Shown in pieces: positions 52,727 through 62,037 of a stretch of DNA of 64,000 nt; position 1 is the stretch's first letter, and the number at the start of each line of letters is the position of its first letter. The stretch is taken from positions 896,001 through 960,000 of the forward strand of contig NZ_CP011008.1 in assembly GCF_001578185.1 (NCBI RefSeq), read 5' to 3'. The stretch comes from Peribacillus simplex (lineage in GTDB: Bacteria; Bacillota; Bacilli; Bacillales; DSM-1321). A program made the position numbers and the translations under genes. Below the pieces are notes generated by a model that was given only the letters and a program-made list of their open reading frames with translations, ran no database searches and was not told where the DNA came from.

Positions 52727-54361
52727 ATGAATTTACAGCGAAAGATGGGAACGTTCTCATTAACGATGGTAGGACTCGGGTCTATTATTGGATCAGGTTG
52801 GTTATTTGGAGCTTGGAGAGCGGCACAAATCGCAGGACCAGCTGCCATTATCTCTTGGATTATAGGAATGGTGGTAATATTATTTATTGCACTTTCTTAC
52901 AGTGAATTAGGGGCAATGTTTCCTGAAGCTGGGGGAATGGTAAAATATACGCAGTACTCTCATGGTTCGTTCATCGGGTTTCTTGCAGGTTGGGCAAACT
53001 GGATTGCAATTGTTTCCGTAATTCCAGTTGAAGCGATTGCTTCAGTCCAATATATGAGCTCATGGCCATGGGAATGGGCGAAGTGGACACATGGTTTAGT
53101 GGAAAATGGAAGGCTTACAGGGGGAGGCTTGGCAATTGCCTCTGGATTACTTATCGTCTACTTTTTATTAAATTACTGGACAGTTAGTTTGTTTTCAAAA
53201 GCTAACTCATTTATTACAGTCTTTAAGGTTATTATACCTGGACTTACGATTGGATCACTTTTATTTGCTGGTTTTCATGCATCCAATTTTACGTCAGCAG
53301 GAAGTATGGCACCTAATGGTTGGGCAAGTGTGCTTACTGCAGTAGCGACTTCTGGAATAATCTTTGCGTTTAACGGTTTTCAAAGTCCGATTAATATGGC
53401 GGGTGAGGCAAAGAATCCTGGACGCTCGATCCCAATTGCAGTGATTGGCTCCATTTTAATTGCAACGGTTATCTATGTTTTATTACAGATTGCGTTTATT
53501 GGAGCAGTTGATCCGTCCATGATTGTGAACGGATGGCATCATTTGAATTTCAATTCACCGTTTGCTGACTTAGCAATTGTTTTAGGCATAAACTGGTTAG
53601 TCATTTTACTATACGCCGATGCTTTTATTTCCCCTTCCGGGACAGGAATAACATACACGGCGACAACATCACGAATGATTTATGGAATGGAAAAGAATAA
53701 ATATTTACCAAGCGTGTTTGGAAATCTTCATCCTCTTTATGGTATCCCGCGTCAAGCCATGTTTTTAAATCTAGGTGTATCTTTCCTGTTTTTATTCATG
53801 TTTAGGGGCTGGGGAGTACTAGCAGAGGTAATTTCGGTTGCCACTTTAGTCTCTTATATTACAGGTCCAGTTACTGTTATGACGTTAAGACGCACAGGTA
53901 AGGACTTGTACAGACCATTACGTCTAAAAGGATTAAGCATCATTGCGCCACTTGGCTTTGTTTTTGCTTCTTTGGTTCTTTATTGGGCAAGATGGCCACT
54001 GACAGGTCAAGTATTATTTATCATAATGATTGGTCTTCCCGTTTATTTCTATTATCAAGCAAAAATAAACTGGAAGGGATTCCGTCAAAACTTTTCGGCA
54101 GGACTTTGGATGGTTGTTTACTTAATCTGTATGATGGCTATTTCATATTTAGGCAGTGAAAAGTTTGGTGGACTTAACGTAATTCCATTTGGTTGGGATA
54201 TGGCCCTCATTACATGTTTATCACTGGTGTTTTATAGATGGGCAATAAAGAGTGGATTCCAAACAGAATATTTGGAACAAGGAAAGAAAGTAAACGACGA
54301 CTTGAGATCATTGGAGAACGACAATACCAAATCTCAAACGGAAAAAAAGAACGCTGTTTAA
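52727..54361 (+). CDS. APC-superfamily amino-acid transporter (YveA/AspT-like)
   Basis: 544 residues, 12-14 membrane helices. N-terminus GLGSIIGSGWLFGAWRAAQIAGP and the loop NGFQSPINMAGEAKNPGRSIP match the YveA-type acidic amino-acid:proton symporters rather than the GlnT sodium symporter that accompanies glsA in B. subtilis. The C-terminus is a charged tail. Located 199 bases after glsA with no terminator between, so probably co-expressed. It may import glutamine/glutamate/aspartate; specificity is by similarity only. Confidence 0.87.
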   Translation: MNLQRKMGTFSLTMVGLGSIIGSGWLFGAWRAAQIAGPAAIISWIIGMVVILFIALSYSELGAMFPEAGGMVKYTQYSHGSFIGFLAGWANWIAIVSVIPVEAIASVQYMSSWPWEWAKWTHGLVENGRLTGGGLAIASGLLIVYFLLNYWTVSLFSKANSFITVFKVIIPGLTIGSLLFAGFHASNFTSAGSMAPNGWASVLTAVATSGIIFAFNGFQSPINMAGEAKNPGRSIPIAVIGSILIATVIYVLLQIAFIGAVDPSMIVNGWHHLNFNSPFADLAIVLGINWLVILLYADAFISPSGTGITYTATTSRMIYGMEKNKYLPSVFGNLHPLYGIPRQAMFLNLGVSFLFLFMFRGWGVLAEVISVATLVSYITGPVTVMTLRRTGKDLYRPLRLKGLSIIAPLGFVFASLVLYWARWPLTGQVLFIIMIGLPVYFYYQAKINWKGFRQNFSAGLWMVVYLICMMAISYLGSEKFGGLNVIPFGWDMALITCLSLVFYRWAIKSGFQTEYLEQGKKVNDDLRSLENDNTKSQTEKKNAV

Positions 54362-54370
54362 AATATGAAG

Positions 54371-54418
54371 ACCCTTCATTGATTTCATGCTTGCATGGAA
54401 TCAATGAAGGGTTTATTA
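54371..54418 (+). terminator. Terminator of glsA-permease
   Basis: ACCCTTCATTGATTTCATG / CATGGAATCAATGAAGGGT near-perfect stem with a TTTATT tail. Confidence 0.82.
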
Positions 54419-54493
54419 ATTTATTTTAAAAGTAAGAAATCCTTCCGGGGTTCGAAAGGACTTTTTTCTATTTATATGGATGGGTGTGCAAAG

Positions 54494-54531
54494 AAAGGGG
54501 ACAGCAAATTTAATTTGCTGTCCCCTTTTTT
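54494..54531. terminator. Strong bidirectional terminator
   Basis: AAAGGGGACAGCAAATT and its reverse complement flank one T, followed by TTTTTT. It lies between the permease and a small minus-strand gene. Confidence 0.85.
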
Positions 54532-54560
54532 GGAATGTAAGAAAGGCCTTAATATTTTCT

Positions 54561-54650
54561 TTATTTGACACCCGGTTTATCTTCATAACCAGCAGTAAAG
54601 ATAGCGGCTAAAAATGTAATAGCAACTGCAACGATAATAATTGTGCCCAT
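54561..54650 (-). CDS. Small membrane peptide (29 aa)
   Basis: GGGAGG, seven bases, then an ATG opening MGTIIIVAVAITFLAAIFTA, then GYEDKPGVK and stop. One membrane helix and a short charged tail. It looks like a conserved small Bacillus membrane peptide, but I do not recognise a named family. It is followed by a strong terminator on its own strand. Confidence 0.6.
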   Translation of the reverse strand: MGTIIIVAVAITFLAAIFTAGYEDKPGVK

Positions 54651-54832
54651 AATGTGACCTCCCTTTACCCATATTGTCCCACTTAAGTATAGGCTTAGTA
54701 TACCCTAATTTTTAGCAGTAGTGTACACTATTTTTCTTGTCAGCCGATTTGTCATCAATTGTTCAATGATGAAGCCTTTTTCGATATATGGAGCGTGCAG
54801 GAGGTTTCTAAACAATGCCCGGACACTTTTTA

Positions 54833-54856
54833 AAGTCTGACATGTTTGTCAGACTT
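54833..54856. promoter_or_regulatory. Perfect palindrome upstream of prkA
   Basis: AAGTCTGACA-TGTT-TGTCAGACTT, 10-bp arms, ending 50 bases before the prkA start. No T-run follows, so operator or leader stem rather than terminator. Confidence 0.55.
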
Positions 54857-54906
54857 AGAGCATAGATTTAAGTATTCTCTGAAAGTGACAGGGGGAGGTT
54901 CCTTAA

Positions 54907-56802
54907 ATGGATATTTTAAAGAAAATCGAAAAATTTAGAGAAGATGAACAGAAGCTGAAGTGGGAAGGCACCTTCGCAGAGTACTTAGAAATTTTGAAAG
55001 AAACGCCATTAGTTGCTCAATCTGCTCATTCACGTGTATACAACATGATCAGAGATGCAGGGATAGAGGAAGTAAATGGGTCAAAGAAATACAATTTTTT
55101 CAGCGGTCAGTTGTTTGGGCTTGAAGATTCACTGGAAAGGCTCATCGAGGAATATTTCCATCCGGCGGCAAAGCGGCTGGATGTCCGTAAGCGGATTTTG
55201 CTTCTCATGGGTCCGGTCTCAGGAGGAAAGTCTACACTCGTTTCTTTACTGAAGCGTGGACTTGAAAATTATTCATTAAAGGATTCTGGTGCCATTTACG
55301 CAATAAAAGGATGCCCGATGCATGAAGATCCACTGCATCTCATTCCGCAGTATTTACGGGGTGATTTTTATGAGGAATACGGCATCAGGATTGAAGGAAA
55401 CCTATCGCCGCTGAATGTAATGAGGTTAGAACAGGAGTATGGAAGCAGGATTGAAGATGTGATGGTCGAGCGTATTTTCCTTTCAGAGGATAAGCGTGTT
55501 GGAATTGGAACATTCAGTCCTTCTGATCCTAAGTCACAGGATATTGCTGATTTGACGGGCAGCATCGATTTTTCGACGATTGCCGAATATGGTTCTGAAT
55601 CGGATCCGCGTGCCTATCGCTTTGATGGCGAACTGAACAAGGCAAACCGCGGGATGATGGAATTCCAGGAGATGCTTAAATGTGATGAGAAGTTCTTATG
55701 GCATTTGCTTTCATTGACACAAGAGGGGAATTTTAAGGCAGGGCGTTTTGCATTGATCAGTGCAGATGAACTTATCGTGGCCCATACGAATGAAACGGAA
55801 TATAAAGCTTTCATTTCCAACAAGAAAAATGAGGCATTGCATTCGCGGATCATCGTCATGCCTATTCCGTATAATCTGAAGGTTACCGAGGAAGAAAAGA
55901 TTTATGAAAAAATGATTCATGAAAGTGATGTCTCAGATGTTCATATTGCCCCGCATACATTACGGGTGGCGGCAATCTTCAGCATCATGACCCGCTTGAA
56001 GGATCCCAAAAAGGGCGATATAGATTTACTGAAAAAGATGAGGCTGTATGATGGGGAAAATGTGGAAGGCTTTAATTCCGCAGACATCAATGAATTGAAG
56101 AAAGAATATCAGGACGAAGGCATGAGCGGAATCGATCCACGTTACGTGATTAACCGAATTTCCTCTACGATCATTCGTAAGGAAAATCCGTCCATCAATG
56201 CATTGGATGTACTTATGTCATTAAAAGCAGGTCTTGATCAGCATCCGTCCATTACGAACGAACTTCGGGAGCGGTATTTGAATTTCATTTCCCTTGCACG
56301 TAAAGAATATGATGCCATTGCAAAAAATGAAGTGCAAAAGGCATTTGTCTATTCATATGAAGAGTCTGCGAAAATCCTCATGGATAATTATCTGGACAAT
56401 GTCGAAGCATACTGCAATAAATCAAGGCTGCGCGATCCTTTGACAGGGGAAGAAATTAATCCGGATGAAAAATTGATGCGCTCGATTGAAGAGCAAATTG
56501 GAATTTCCGAGAATGCAAAAAAAGCATTCCGCGAAGAAATATTGATTCGTATCTCTGCATATGCCCGTAAAGGAAAGCGATTCGATTATAATTCACATGA
56601 TCGTTTACGGGAAGCAATCCAGAAGAAGCTATTCGCGGATTTGAAGGATGTCGTCAAGATCACTACTTCAACGAAAACACCAGACGAAAGGCAACTGAAG
56701 AAGGTGAACGAAGTCATTACGAGACTTATCGATGAGCACGGTTATAATTCCACTTCGGCCAATGATTTGCTGCGCTATGTGGGCAGCTTGTTAAATCGGT
56801 AA
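54907..56802 (+). CDS. prkA: PrkA-family serine kinase/AAA ATPase
   Basis: 631 residues, the normal length. N-terminal AAA domain with Walker A LMGPVSGGKST (about residue 100) and sequence blocks GCPMHEDPLHLIP and SLTQEGNFKAGRFALISADE, then the C-terminal PrkA kinase-like region. In Bacillus it is a sporulation-associated protein of the mother cell and spore inner coat. GGGGGAGG precedes the ATG. yhbH follows about 1.2 kb later, as in other spore formers. Confidence 0.95.
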   Translation: MDILKKIEKFREDEQKLKWEGTFAEYLEILKETPLVAQSAHSRVYNMIRDAGIEEVNGSKKYNFFSGQLFGLEDSLERLIEEYFHPAAKRLDVRKRILLLMGPVSGGKSTLVSLLKRGLENYSLKDSGAIYAIKGCPMHEDPLHLIPQYLRGDFYEEYGIRIEGNLSPLNVMRLEQEYGSRIEDVMVERIFLSEDKRVGIGTFSPSDPKSQDIADLTGSIDFSTIAEYGSESDPRAYRFDGELNKANRGMMEFQEMLKCDEKFLWHLLSLTQEGNFKAGRFALISADELIVAHTNETEYKAFISNKKNEALHSRIIVMPIPYNLKVTEEEKIYEKMIHESDVSDVHIAPHTLRVAAIFSIMTRLKDPKKGDIDLLKKMRLYDGENVEGFNSADINELKKEYQDEGMSGIDPRYVINRISSTIIRKENPSINALDVLMSLKAGLDQHPSITNELRERYLNFISLARKEYDAIAKNEVQKAFVYSYEESAKILMDNYLDNVEAYCNKSRLRDPLTGEEINPDEKLMRSIEEQIGISENAKKAFREEILIRISAYARKGKRFDYNSHDRLREAIQKKLFADLKDVVKITTSTKTPDERQLKKVNEVITRLIDEHGYNSTSANDLLRYVGSLLNR

Positions 56803-56817
56803 ATGCATGCTTTCTTG

Positions 56818-56857
56818 CCCCTGCCCCCTATTGGGTAGGGGTTTATATCCTTTTTTA
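56818..56857 (+). terminator. Terminator of prkA
   Basis: CCCCTGCCC / GGGTAGGGG stem, then TTTATATCCTTTTTT. Confidence 0.75.
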
Positions 56858-56907
56858 GGAAAGGTAAAGTATTTGTTAAAGGTGACAGGGTATCGGATAT
56901 TTAAAAA

Positions 56908-56945
56908 TCAAAAAAATTACCGGGCCCTACTAGGGGGAGCCCGGC
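56908..56945 (-). terminator. Terminator of the small HMA-like gene (minus strand)
   Basis: CCGGGC / GCCCGG stem with a 13-base loop; on the minus strand it is followed by TAATTTTTTTG. Confidence 0.75.
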
Positions 56946-56956
56946 ACTTTGGATTC

Positions 56957-57166
56957 CTATTTGGTTACATTCAAGCCATACTGTTCAATAAGTGTGATAA
57001 GTTGGTCGGGGGAAAGTTCGTCTTCGCTATGATCGATTTTAATTTCCCCATCATCAACATCGATGATCGCACGTTCCACGCCTTCCGTTTTTAAAAGTAT
57101 GGACTCTAGATTTAGAATCGGACCTTCTGACGTTGCTTCTTTTACATAAAGCGTAGTTGTTTGCAT
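56957..57166 (-). CDS. Small HMA-like fold protein without metal cysteines (69 aa)
   Basis: 69 residues with a beta-alpha-beta-beta-alpha-beta pattern like heavy-metal-associated domains (TTTLYVKEA, ILNLESILLKTEGVERAIID, DGEIKIDHS, SPDQLITLIEQYGLNV), but no CxxC metal site. An AGGAGG ribosome site precedes the ATG. Function unknown; it may be a protein-interaction module. Confidence 0.7.
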   Translation of the reverse strand: MQTTTLYVKEATSEGPILNLESILLKTEGVERAIIDVDDGEIKIDHSEDELSPDQLITLIEQYGLNVTK

Positions 57167-57284
57167 ACTTCTTACACCTCCTTTGGTTTGCTCATAATGT
57201 CTTATCTATACCCCATCTTCCCATTGGATATGTTACGTTTTGGATTTGGAAATATTGGGTATCAATAAGTGGAGGTGATAGCAA

Positions 57285-57464
57285 ATGAGTAAAGAAGAAT
57301 TGAAAAGAGAACATGTTCCGGAAAACAGCTCCATGGCTAAGGATTATGAAGAGATGAAAGAACTTGGGAAGCAGATGGAAAATCAAAGGACGAATGAAGA
57401 ATTGAAAGAGCGGGACAAAAGCCCAGGTACAGTGCAACATGAAATTGAGGAAGATAAAGTTTGA
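57285..57464 (+). CDS. Small hydrophilic protein (59 aa)
   Basis: GGAGGTGAT, six bases, then ATG and a very charged 59-residue frame: MSKEELKREHVPENSSMAKD, EMKELGKQMENQRTNEEL, ending VQHEIEEDKV. It is helical, lacks cysteine and aromatic residues except one Tyr, and resembles the small hydrophilic spore or stress proteins of bacilli in composition, but no family is recognised. A terminator follows 35 bases later. Confidence 0.6.
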   Translation: MSKEELKREHVPENSSMAKDYEEMKELGKQMENQRTNEELKERDKSPGTVQHEIEEDKV

Positions 57465-57498
57465 CGAATATCACAACCAGAATCATTCTATCTGTGTA

Positions 57499-57535
57499 AA
57501 AGGGTGTCCAGAAAATTACTGGAGCACCCTTTTGT
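57499..57535 (+). terminator. Terminator of the 59-aa protein gene
   Basis: AAGGGTGTCCAG / CTGGAGCACCCTTTT stem with a TTTTG tail. Confidence 0.85.
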
Positions 57536-57663
57536 TGTGGTTTATTGCTATTTTTTGATATGTATTTGCATGTCTCTGCTTTTAGATTTTGTACCCGGCT
57601 AACATCAAAAAGATATTTTAAGTTACCTTATAAAAATCTAATCCGATAAATGAAGCCTGCTGA

Positions 57664-57696
57664 AAAACGAACAGGACTGATAAGTCTGTTCGTTTT
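57664..57696. terminator. Second hairpin in the prkA-yhbH interval
   Basis: AAAACGAACAG / CTGTTCGTTTT perfect stem with an 11-base loop. No gene is seen between it and 57977; the remaining about 280 bases hold the yhbH promoter region. Confidence 0.6.
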
Positions 57697-57976
57697 CTAG
57701 ATAAATACTTATTTTGCAGTACATTAGAAAAAAATATTTAAAGGGTCCCTATGTCCATGTCATGACTTGTCTAGTTCGTAGGCAAACGTCCATTATTGAA
57801 TTTTGTGGTAAATTATCCTGCACCGCTGCATAAGATAGAGTAATACTTTTCTTTTAATCCGTTTTTTCGCATAGTATTTTTCATTGGGACACCGGAATGA
57901 TGTGGGCTTTCCCACACTAATTTATTATATGAAGGAATGATGAAAAGCGTGCAAACATTTTTAAGGGGGGAAGAGA

Positions 57977-59146
57977 ATGTCGGAAGAGAATAATCAACAA
58001 TATGTTATCTCACAGGAAAATTGGTCCCTCCATCGGAAAGGCTATGATGATCAACAACGTCATCAGGAAAAGGTGCAGGAAGCGATCAAGAATAATTTGC
58101 CTGATCTAATTTCAGAAGAAAGCATCATAATGTCTAATGGCCGGGATGTTATCAAGATTCCCATTCGCTCCTTGGATGAATACAAAATTCGTTATAACTA
58201 TGATAAAAACAAACATGTAGGGCAAGGCGATGGAGACAGTAAAGTGGGGGATGTGGTTGCAAGGGATGGCTCACCGTCCGATGCCGGGGCCGGTAAGGGC
58301 CAAGGTGCAGGTGATAAGGCCGGTGAGGATTATTATGAAGCCGAAGTGTCGATGCTGGAATTGGAGGAAGCCCTGTTCAGCCAATTGGAACTGCCTAATC
58401 TCCAGAAGAAAGAACAGGCGGAGCACACGCTTGAACATATCGAATTCAACGATATCCGCAAGACAGGCTTAATGGGAAATATCGATAAAAAGAAAACGAT
58501 GATCTCGGCTTTCAAACGGAACGCTTTAAGCGGGGACCCAGGGTTTCACCCTATTTATAAGGAAGACTTTAAATTCAAAACCTGGAATGAGATCCAGAAA
58601 CCTGATTCCAAAGCAGTCGTGCTGGCAATGATGGATACTTCTGGTAGTATGGGGTTGTGGGAAAAATATATGGCTCGAAGCTTTTTCTTTTGGATGAACC
58701 GTTTCTTGCGGACAAAATATGAAACGGTTGAAATCGAGTTCATTGCCCATCATACTGAAGCGAAAGTGGTTCCGGAAGAGGATTTTTTTTCAAAAGGGGA
58801 AAGCGGCGGTACGATTTGTTCGTCCGTATACCGAAAAGCATTAGAACTTATTGATCATAAATATGACCCTGCGAAGTTCAATATCTATCCGTTTCATTTT
58901 TCCGACGGTGATAACCTCACATCAGATAACGTTCGATGCGTTAAGCTTGTTGAAGAACTCATGAAGGTTTCCAATATGTTCGGGTATGGGGAAGTCAATC
59001 AATACAATCGTCATTCTACATTGATGACAGCCTATAAGAATATCGAAAATGAAAAATTCAGGTATTATATCCTTAAGCAAAAGGCAGATGTTTTCCACGC
59101 AATGAAGAGCTTTTTTAAAGACGAGGAAAGTAAGAAGTATGCATAA
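57977..59146 (+). CDS. yhbH: Sporulation protein YhbH (VWA-like)
   Basis: 389 residues of the YeaH/YhbH family. [15 protein letters not shown], a Gly-rich linker around 85-110, then a von Willebrand A-like domain with the MIDAS motif MMDTSGSMG (about residue 219). In B. subtilis YhbH is needed for normal sporulation and its gene accompanies prkA and spoVR. AAGGGGGG precedes the ATG. Confidence 0.94.
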   Translation: MSEENNQQYVISQENWSLHRKGYDDQQRHQEKVQEAIKNNLPDLISEESIIMSNGRDVIKIPIRSLDEYKIRYNYDKNKHVGQGDGDSKVGDVVARDGSPSDAGAGKGQGAGDKAGEDYYEAEVSMLELEEALFSQLELPNLQKKEQAEHTLEHIEFNDIRKTGLMGNIDKKKTMISAFKRNALSGDPGFHPIYKEDFKFKTWNEIQKPDSKAVVLAMMDTSGSMGLWEKYMARSFFFWMNRFLRTKYETVEIEFIAHHTEAKVVPEEDFFSKGESGGTICSSVYRKALELIDHKYDPAKFNIYPFHFSDGDNLTSDNVRCVKLVEELMKVSNMFGYGEVNQYNRHSTLMTAYKNIENEKFRYYILKQKADVFHAMKSFFKDEESKKYA

Positions 59147-59192
59147 AAAAGAGAACGCGGAGATGGCGATTTTCAAGTCATTATAATTGTAG

Positions 59193-59232
59193 GCTAAAAA
59201 AGGCGTGCGATTCACATTGTACGTCTTTTTTC
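59193..59232 (+). terminator. Terminator of yhbH
   Basis: AAAAAAGGCGTGC...GTACGTCTTTTTT imperfect stem-loop. Confidence 0.65.
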
Positions 59233-59263
59233 ATTTTGCAGATTCAGGAATTACATACGAAAA

Positions 59264-59290
59264 GGCTATTGCTCAACAAGAGCAATGGCT
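59264..59290. repeat. 27-bp hairpin repeat, copy 1
   Basis: GGCTATTGCTC-AACAA-GAGCAATGGCT. It matches copy 2 at 59800-59826 in 25 of 27 positions; the pair brackets the transposase relic. Confidence 0.75.
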
Positions 59291-59296
59291 CAGATA

Positions 59297-59333
59297 AAAA
59301 GGGTTCGGAATTAAAACATTCCGAACCCCTTTT
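59297..59333. terminator. Strong hairpin AAAAGGGTTCGGAAT / ATTCCGAACCCCTTTT
   Basis: 15-bp stem with a single mismatch and a 6-base loop; works as terminator on both strands. Confidence 0.85.
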
Positions 59334-59391
59334 GAAATTGAATTTTGCTCAATATTAAGGAATTGTGTCTTTACGGGCCCACTATGTTAGG

Positions 59392-59760
59392 CCATTTTTT
59401 GACCTTCCCATGTCCAATTGGCCATCTTCTTTACATTCATGGCAGCGAAAGTGCATCACCTGCATGGACAATTTTTTAAGTCCCCTTTAAGTAGTCCAAC
59501 GCACCATGCTATTCTTTTTTCATCTGCGAAAACACGCTCAATCGTTTCTTTACTTTTCGCATAGATAGGTTTTTACATCTTGATGATGACTCAGATGACC
59601 TGCTTCTATCATATAATCGTGCCCAATATGACGTGTCACTACTTTTTGATATCTTTACTTTCGGTACACTTTGATAAAAATGACATGTCACACAAATGTG
59701 TTTTGGTGATTTGTACTGGCGATAGCCCTCTTTCAAATTGTACAAGCCATAAAAAAACAG
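59392..59760 (-). mobile_element. Decayed IS1182-type transposase 3' end
   Basis: On the minus strand, frames shift but the order is that of an IS1182-family transposase C-terminus: YRQYKSPKHICVTCHF, then VVTRHIGHDYMIEAGHL, then AKSKETIERVFADEKR, then VRWTT*RGLKKLSMQV and FAAMNVKKMANWTWEGQKMA with the terminal stop at 59392. At least three frameshifts and one in-frame stop make it inactive. The 5' two-thirds of the element is missing. Confidence 0.82.
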
Positions 59761-59799
59761 TAGGCAAACTTGATTTTAATCGAGTTTGTCCACTGTCTA

Positions 59800-59832
59800 G
59801 GCCATTGCTCAACAGGAGCAATGGCTTTTTTC
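59800..59832 (+). terminator. Hairpin repeat copy 2 with T-run
   Basis: GGCCATTGCTC-AACAG-GAGCAATGGCT followed by TTTTT; terminator-like near-duplicate of 59264-59290. Confidence 0.75.
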
Positions 59833-59935
59833 AAATACACTAAACTTATATCATTCGTTTCGTTAATTCGACAACACGTTGTTCTAACGCTTTCACAGAT
59901 TCTTTATCATGTAAGTATGGTCTTTTTTACAAAAT

Positions 59936-61174
59936 TCATGAGAGACTTTCATTTGTAGTTACATATTCATTTTTTCCTGCACGCATTCCAACAATGAAAA
60001 TAAGTGCCGAAATAACGACCAACATAAATAAGGGAATTGTCCAGCTATGTGTAACGTCATGAAGCAATCCGAATAATACCGGTCCGATGGCAGCTAAGAG
60101 GTAACCGAATGATTGAGCCATTCCTGATAATTCCGTCGCTTCATGGGTACTTTGTGTTCGAAGACTAAAGAACATCATGGATAAACTGAAAATGGTTCCG
60201 ACGCCAATTCCGATCAATATCATGCATACTGGTATGAATATAGTGCTTCCGTATAATATGCCGAATATCCCTGCAATAAGGAAGGTGACAGGTGGGACCA
60301 CTAGCAGGCGCTGACTTTGTAAGCGTCCAGCTAAAATTGGCACAATGAATGTTATGGGAATGACGGCAAGCTGCATAATGGATAGCATCCAGCCAGCCTC
60401 ATCAGCATTCAGGCCTTTTTGCTCCAGGATTTCCGGCATCCAGGTAATTACTGTATAGAAGATAAACGATTGCAACCCCATGAAAAAAGTAATCTGCCAG
60501 GCTAATCCAGAACGCCATAAGTTAATGTTTTTAACCTTTTGAGCCGTTTGTATATCCTTACCTGACTTGAATGGCCGTCTTAATTGCGGCATCCAAAAGA
60601 AAACCGTAATAAGGGATAAAATTCCCCAGCATCCAAGGGCACCAGCCCAACCCAAACCCGATGATGTAGCAATGGGAATGCTGATCCCGGAACCTATTGC
60701 GCCACATAAATTCATGGAAACTGCATATGTCCCTGTCATTAAACCGATATTCCTAGCAAAGTTATGTTTTATCAGACTGGGTAACAATACATTGCCCATT
60801 GCGATGGCCAACCCGATTAAAATGGTCCCAATGAACAATGTCAATACGCCGCCAACAGAGCGTATCCCAATCCCGATCGTTAATAATATCAGGGAAAGGA
60901 AAAGGGTGAGCTCCATTCCAAACCGCCGTGCTATCCTAGGCGCAAATGGTGATAATAATGCGAAAGAAAGCAAAGGCAATGTCGTTAAGGAACCTGATAG
61001 TGTATTGGAAATTCCTAAATTATCCCGGATCGAAGTGACAAGGGGACCAACAGATGTTAAGGGAGCCCGCAGATTGGCACCAAGAAGAATGATCCCGATG
61101 ATGAGAAGTCCTAACCTGGGTTTAATATCCATTTTTGTTTGTTCTAGTTGATTTGCCGCTTGATGAATGCTCAT
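59936..61174 (-). CDS. MFS transporter, CynX/NimT family
   Basis: 412 residues, 12 membrane helices. LLIIGIILLGANLRAPLTSVGPL at the N-terminus and LTLFIGTILIGLAIAMGNVLLPSLIKHNF are the CynX/NimT (cyanate/2-nitroimidazole transporter) signature. GGAGGAGATT precedes the ATG. A FadR/GntR regulator lies directly upstream with 14 bases between, so it is the likely controller. Substrate unknown. Confidence 0.9.
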   Translation of the reverse strand: MSIHQAANQLEQTKMDIKPRLGLLIIGIILLGANLRAPLTSVGPLVTSIRDNLGISNTLSGSLTTLPLLSFALLSPFAPRIARRFGMELTLFLSLILLTIGIGIRSVGGVLTLFIGTILIGLAIAMGNVLLPSLIKHNFARNIGLMTGTYAVSMNLCGAIGSGISIPIATSSGLGWAGALGCWGILSLITVFFWMPQLRRPFKSGKDIQTAQKVKNINLWRSGLAWQITFFMGLQSFIFYTVITWMPEILEQKGLNADEAGWMLSIMQLAVIPITFIVPILAGRLQSQRLLVVPPVTFLIAGIFGILYGSTIFIPVCMILIGIGVGTIFSLSMMFFSLRTQSTHEATELSGMAQSFGYLLAAIGPVLFGLLHDVTHSWTIPLFMLVVISALIFIVGMRAGKNEYVTTNESLS

Positions 61175-61188
61175 AATCTCCTCCGTAC

Positions 61189-61866
61189 TTACTCTAAAGA
61201 CTTTTTGAATTGTGCAATGTATTCATTCACTGTTTCGATTGCCCGGTTTACATCTTGCTCGATGATTGCATCTACAAGGTTGCAATGGATGTTCAGATGA
61301 AGGTTCGCATCAGAACTCATCTCGACTATCTGATGGATGGAATCATGGAGGGAGTCTTCCATATGTTCGTACAAATCAATCAATAAATCATTATGTGATG
61401 AACCCATAATCGATTTATGCAACTGGATATCCGCTTCTTCGTAAGCCTTGATATCCTTTGCCTTTGCCGCATTACTGCAGGCTGTTATATGAAGCCGTAA
61501 TCTTTCTATATCTCCCTGGTTACGTCTCAGTGCCGCTAACTGAGCTCCCTCTCTTTCAAGGGCATGACGGACCTCTAACGTTTCTAATAAACTTGACTGC
61601 TGGATCCTTCTTTGAAATGCCGCCCCCAAGGCACTTGAGGACTTTACAAATGTTCCCTTTCCTTGTTTCGTCACTAAAAGACCTGCATAAACAAGTGATC
61701 GTACAGCTTCTCTTAATGTATTTCTGCTTACATCGAATTGTTGGATCAAATCCATTTCAGGAGGAATCTTATTTCCAATTTCCCATTCACCTGATTCGAT
61801 TAACGATTCGATTTGGGAAACCACTTGCTCTACAAGGGATAAGCGATTTGTTTTAGATATGGACAA
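61189..61866 (-). CDS. FadR/GntR-family transcriptional regulator
   Basis: 225 residues. N-terminal winged helix (QVVSQIESLIESGEWEIGNKIPPE, DLIQQFDVSRNTLREAVRSL) and a C-terminal FCD helical ligand domain with a possible metal His set (EVRHALE, LHKSIMGSSHNDLL, LNIHCNLVDAI). The TTG start at 61866 is six bases after GAGGTG; the longer frame from 61902 lacks a ribosome site. First gene of a two-gene unit with the CynX-like transporter, usually a repressor released by a carboxylic acid. Confidence 0.87.
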   Translation of the reverse strand: MSISKTNRLSLVEQVVSQIESLIESGEWEIGNKIPPEMDLIQQFDVSRNTLREAVRSLVYAGLLVTKQGKGTFVKSSSALGAAFQRRIQQSSLLETLEVRHALEREGAQLAALRRNQGDIERLRLHITACSNAAKAKDIKAYEEADIQLHKSIMGSSHNDLLIDLYEHMEDSLHDSIHQIVEMSSDANLHLNIHCNLVDAIIEQDVNRAIETVNEYIAQFKKSLE

Positions 61867-62010
61867 TATATACACCTCGAATTTGTAGGATGATTGGTTC
61901 ATTGGTTATTTTAACATATGTATGTTTAATATATAACAAGAATGTTGTTGCATACGAGTATTTTGTAAAATCAAATTTCAATTTCCCATAAGAATTTTTA
62001 GAAAAGAAAA

Positions 62011-62036
62011 AATCCCTGAAAAATTCAGGGATTATC
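62011..62036 (-). terminator. Terminator of the permease relic (minus strand)
   Basis: AATCCCTGAA / TTCAGGGATT with a 3-base loop; on the minus strand followed by TTTTTCTTTTC. Confidence 0.75.
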
Positions 62037-62037
62037 C

